Part shown: one piece after another, positions 63,201-64,000 of the stretch
How positions within the stretch are numbered: the first letter of the stretch is position 1
Layout of the letters: each line of letters begins with the position of its first letter
From: Nymphaea colorata
Lineage: Eukaryota; Streptophyta; Magnoliopsida; Nymphaeales; Nymphaeaceae
DNA: 64,000 nucleotides
Direction of reading: 5' to 3'
Assembly (NCBI RefSeq): GCF_008831285.2
Contig: NC_045142.1
Span: 18,975,354-19,039,353, forward strand
Made by a program: the position numbers and the translations under genes
Notes under the pieces: generated by a model
Told to the model about the DNA's origin: nothing
What the model saw: the letters and a program-made list of their open reading frames with translations, nothing else
Databases searched by the model: none

Positions 63201-63634
63201 GGTCACAAGTGGGCGGGCTAGCGTGAAATTATTCATGTCATGAGGAATCAATTTTTTGAAAGATCATAGTAATTTTGCTTTGCTGGGCCATCCTACATCC
63301 TTTGATGGGATATTCATATGATCCATCTATTGTACAAGGTTGACTGGAAAATAAAAGAATGTCATCATACTTTAAACATGTTTAAGGGTAATTAAAATGG
63401 GTGATTAACAATGGATTGGCATGATCATTTCTGAATATTGAAGCGATTCAAAGATGAACCTCCTTGGCTGGATGGTTATTTGTTTGTTTGGCGTCGATAA
63501 AAAACATCACAAAAGATGCATTTGCAACGATCAATTGCTTGACCATGGTTTTCAATTATGGAATCCAACTTTTATGGCAATTTTTAACAACAGAAAATAA
63601 CCATCCGAGGACAGAAATAGCTGCCTAATTTCAA

Positions 63635-63673
63635 AACACACACACACACACTCATATATATATATATATATAT
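63635..63673. repeat. (CA)n-(TA)n microsatellite
   Basis: CA repeats (to 63650), then TA repeats to about 63673. Confidence 0.95.
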
Positions 63674-64000
63674 TCCCACTAGCATTGCTTTGTTTGATGC
63701 TTCTAGTATGTTTGCTATCTGGGAAGATGCCTAACCCAACAAATAACAAACATTATCTAAGTCTACAGATGACCTTACTCAATTATATGTGTAAACTAGT
63801 CATGATTCATTATTTTTTTTCTGACAATGAAATAAGAACATTTTATTTAGGATTTACCATCACAGAGGCTGATTCTGTTGAATTTCAATGAACCTGCAAC
63901 TGTGGGACACGTGACACAGAATTGGCTCTAGGGATGAAATACCCCTCTTGTTGAGCGGCATGATGAAATACTCCTCTTGCTCACCAGGCACAAGGGAAGA

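Larger units (their letters stand above)
58871..64000. other. no recognised gene
   Basis: AT-rich intergenic sequence. Short frames, including 60593-60850 (minus), 62190-62381 and 62913-63146 (plus), have no identifiable family. Microsatellites lie at 60198-60253 and 63635-63673, and a short (GT)n near 59500. Confidence 0.4.

Overview
This window is nuclear DNA of a flowering plant, probably a repeat-rich, AT-rich intergenic block. The evidence is the set of elements present: a CACTA (En/Spm) transposase with the plant TNP2 and DUF4218/DUF4216-type parts, Ty1/copia pol relics, a plant L1-type LINE, PIF/Harbinger elements with TTA target duplications, Tourist-like MITEs, and long (TA)n, (GA)n and (CA)n microsatellites. 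I cannot name the species. No complete, undamaged single-copy gene could be recognised.

Layout. 0.5-9.2 kb: two related gene-like units (A about 545-3240, B about 6148-9202). They share a short exon-like segment in the same reading frame, homologous intron-like sequence, a C-terminal tail built of roughly 70-base tandem repeats, and a homologous 3' flank; the product is unknown. A copia relic lies between them (3335-4677), and a closely similar but internally deleted copy lies at 12874-14700. 9.2-24 kb: small repeats, a possible hAT-like fragment, a Tourist-like MITE, two isolated ends of one PIF/Harbinger family, a decayed Argonaute-like Mid-domain segment (17344-17760), LTR-like sequence around 20 kb, and several local tandem duplications.

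24.3-48.7 kb is one deep nest. An L1-type LINE (pieces at 24330-24613, 28473-28565 and 46463-48690) was hit by a PIF/Harbinger element (24614-28469, TSD TTA) and by a CACTA element of about 17.9 kb (28566-46462, minus orientation). The CACTA element carries a DEAD-box RNA helicase gene fragment with a retained intron (31405-31845). Its transposase gene is split by a full-length copia retrotransposon with both LTRs (35988-41626, minus orientation), and that copia element is itself split by a 388-base MITE (39098-39485). Reading frames on either side of the junctions line up well enough to support this order.

48.7-57.3 kb: a TTTGGAT-rich degenerate stretch, then a third copia relic on plus (51300-54750) facing a fourth on minus (55460-57330). 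57.5-64 kb: two MITEs, microsatellites and otherwise no recognised gene.

Most distinctive observations: (1) palindromes about 30-35 bases inside all four ends of one PIF/Harbinger family, with sequence differences that largely preserve the palindrome; (2) a captured DEAD-box helicase fragment inside a CACTA element; (3) an inverted pair of sites matching the MSA (three-repeat MYB, G2/M) consensus just upstream of the TATA box in both LTRs of the intact copia element; (4) the A/B unknown gene pair with fast-changing repeat tails. All calls come from reading the sequence and recalled family motifs; no database search was possible.
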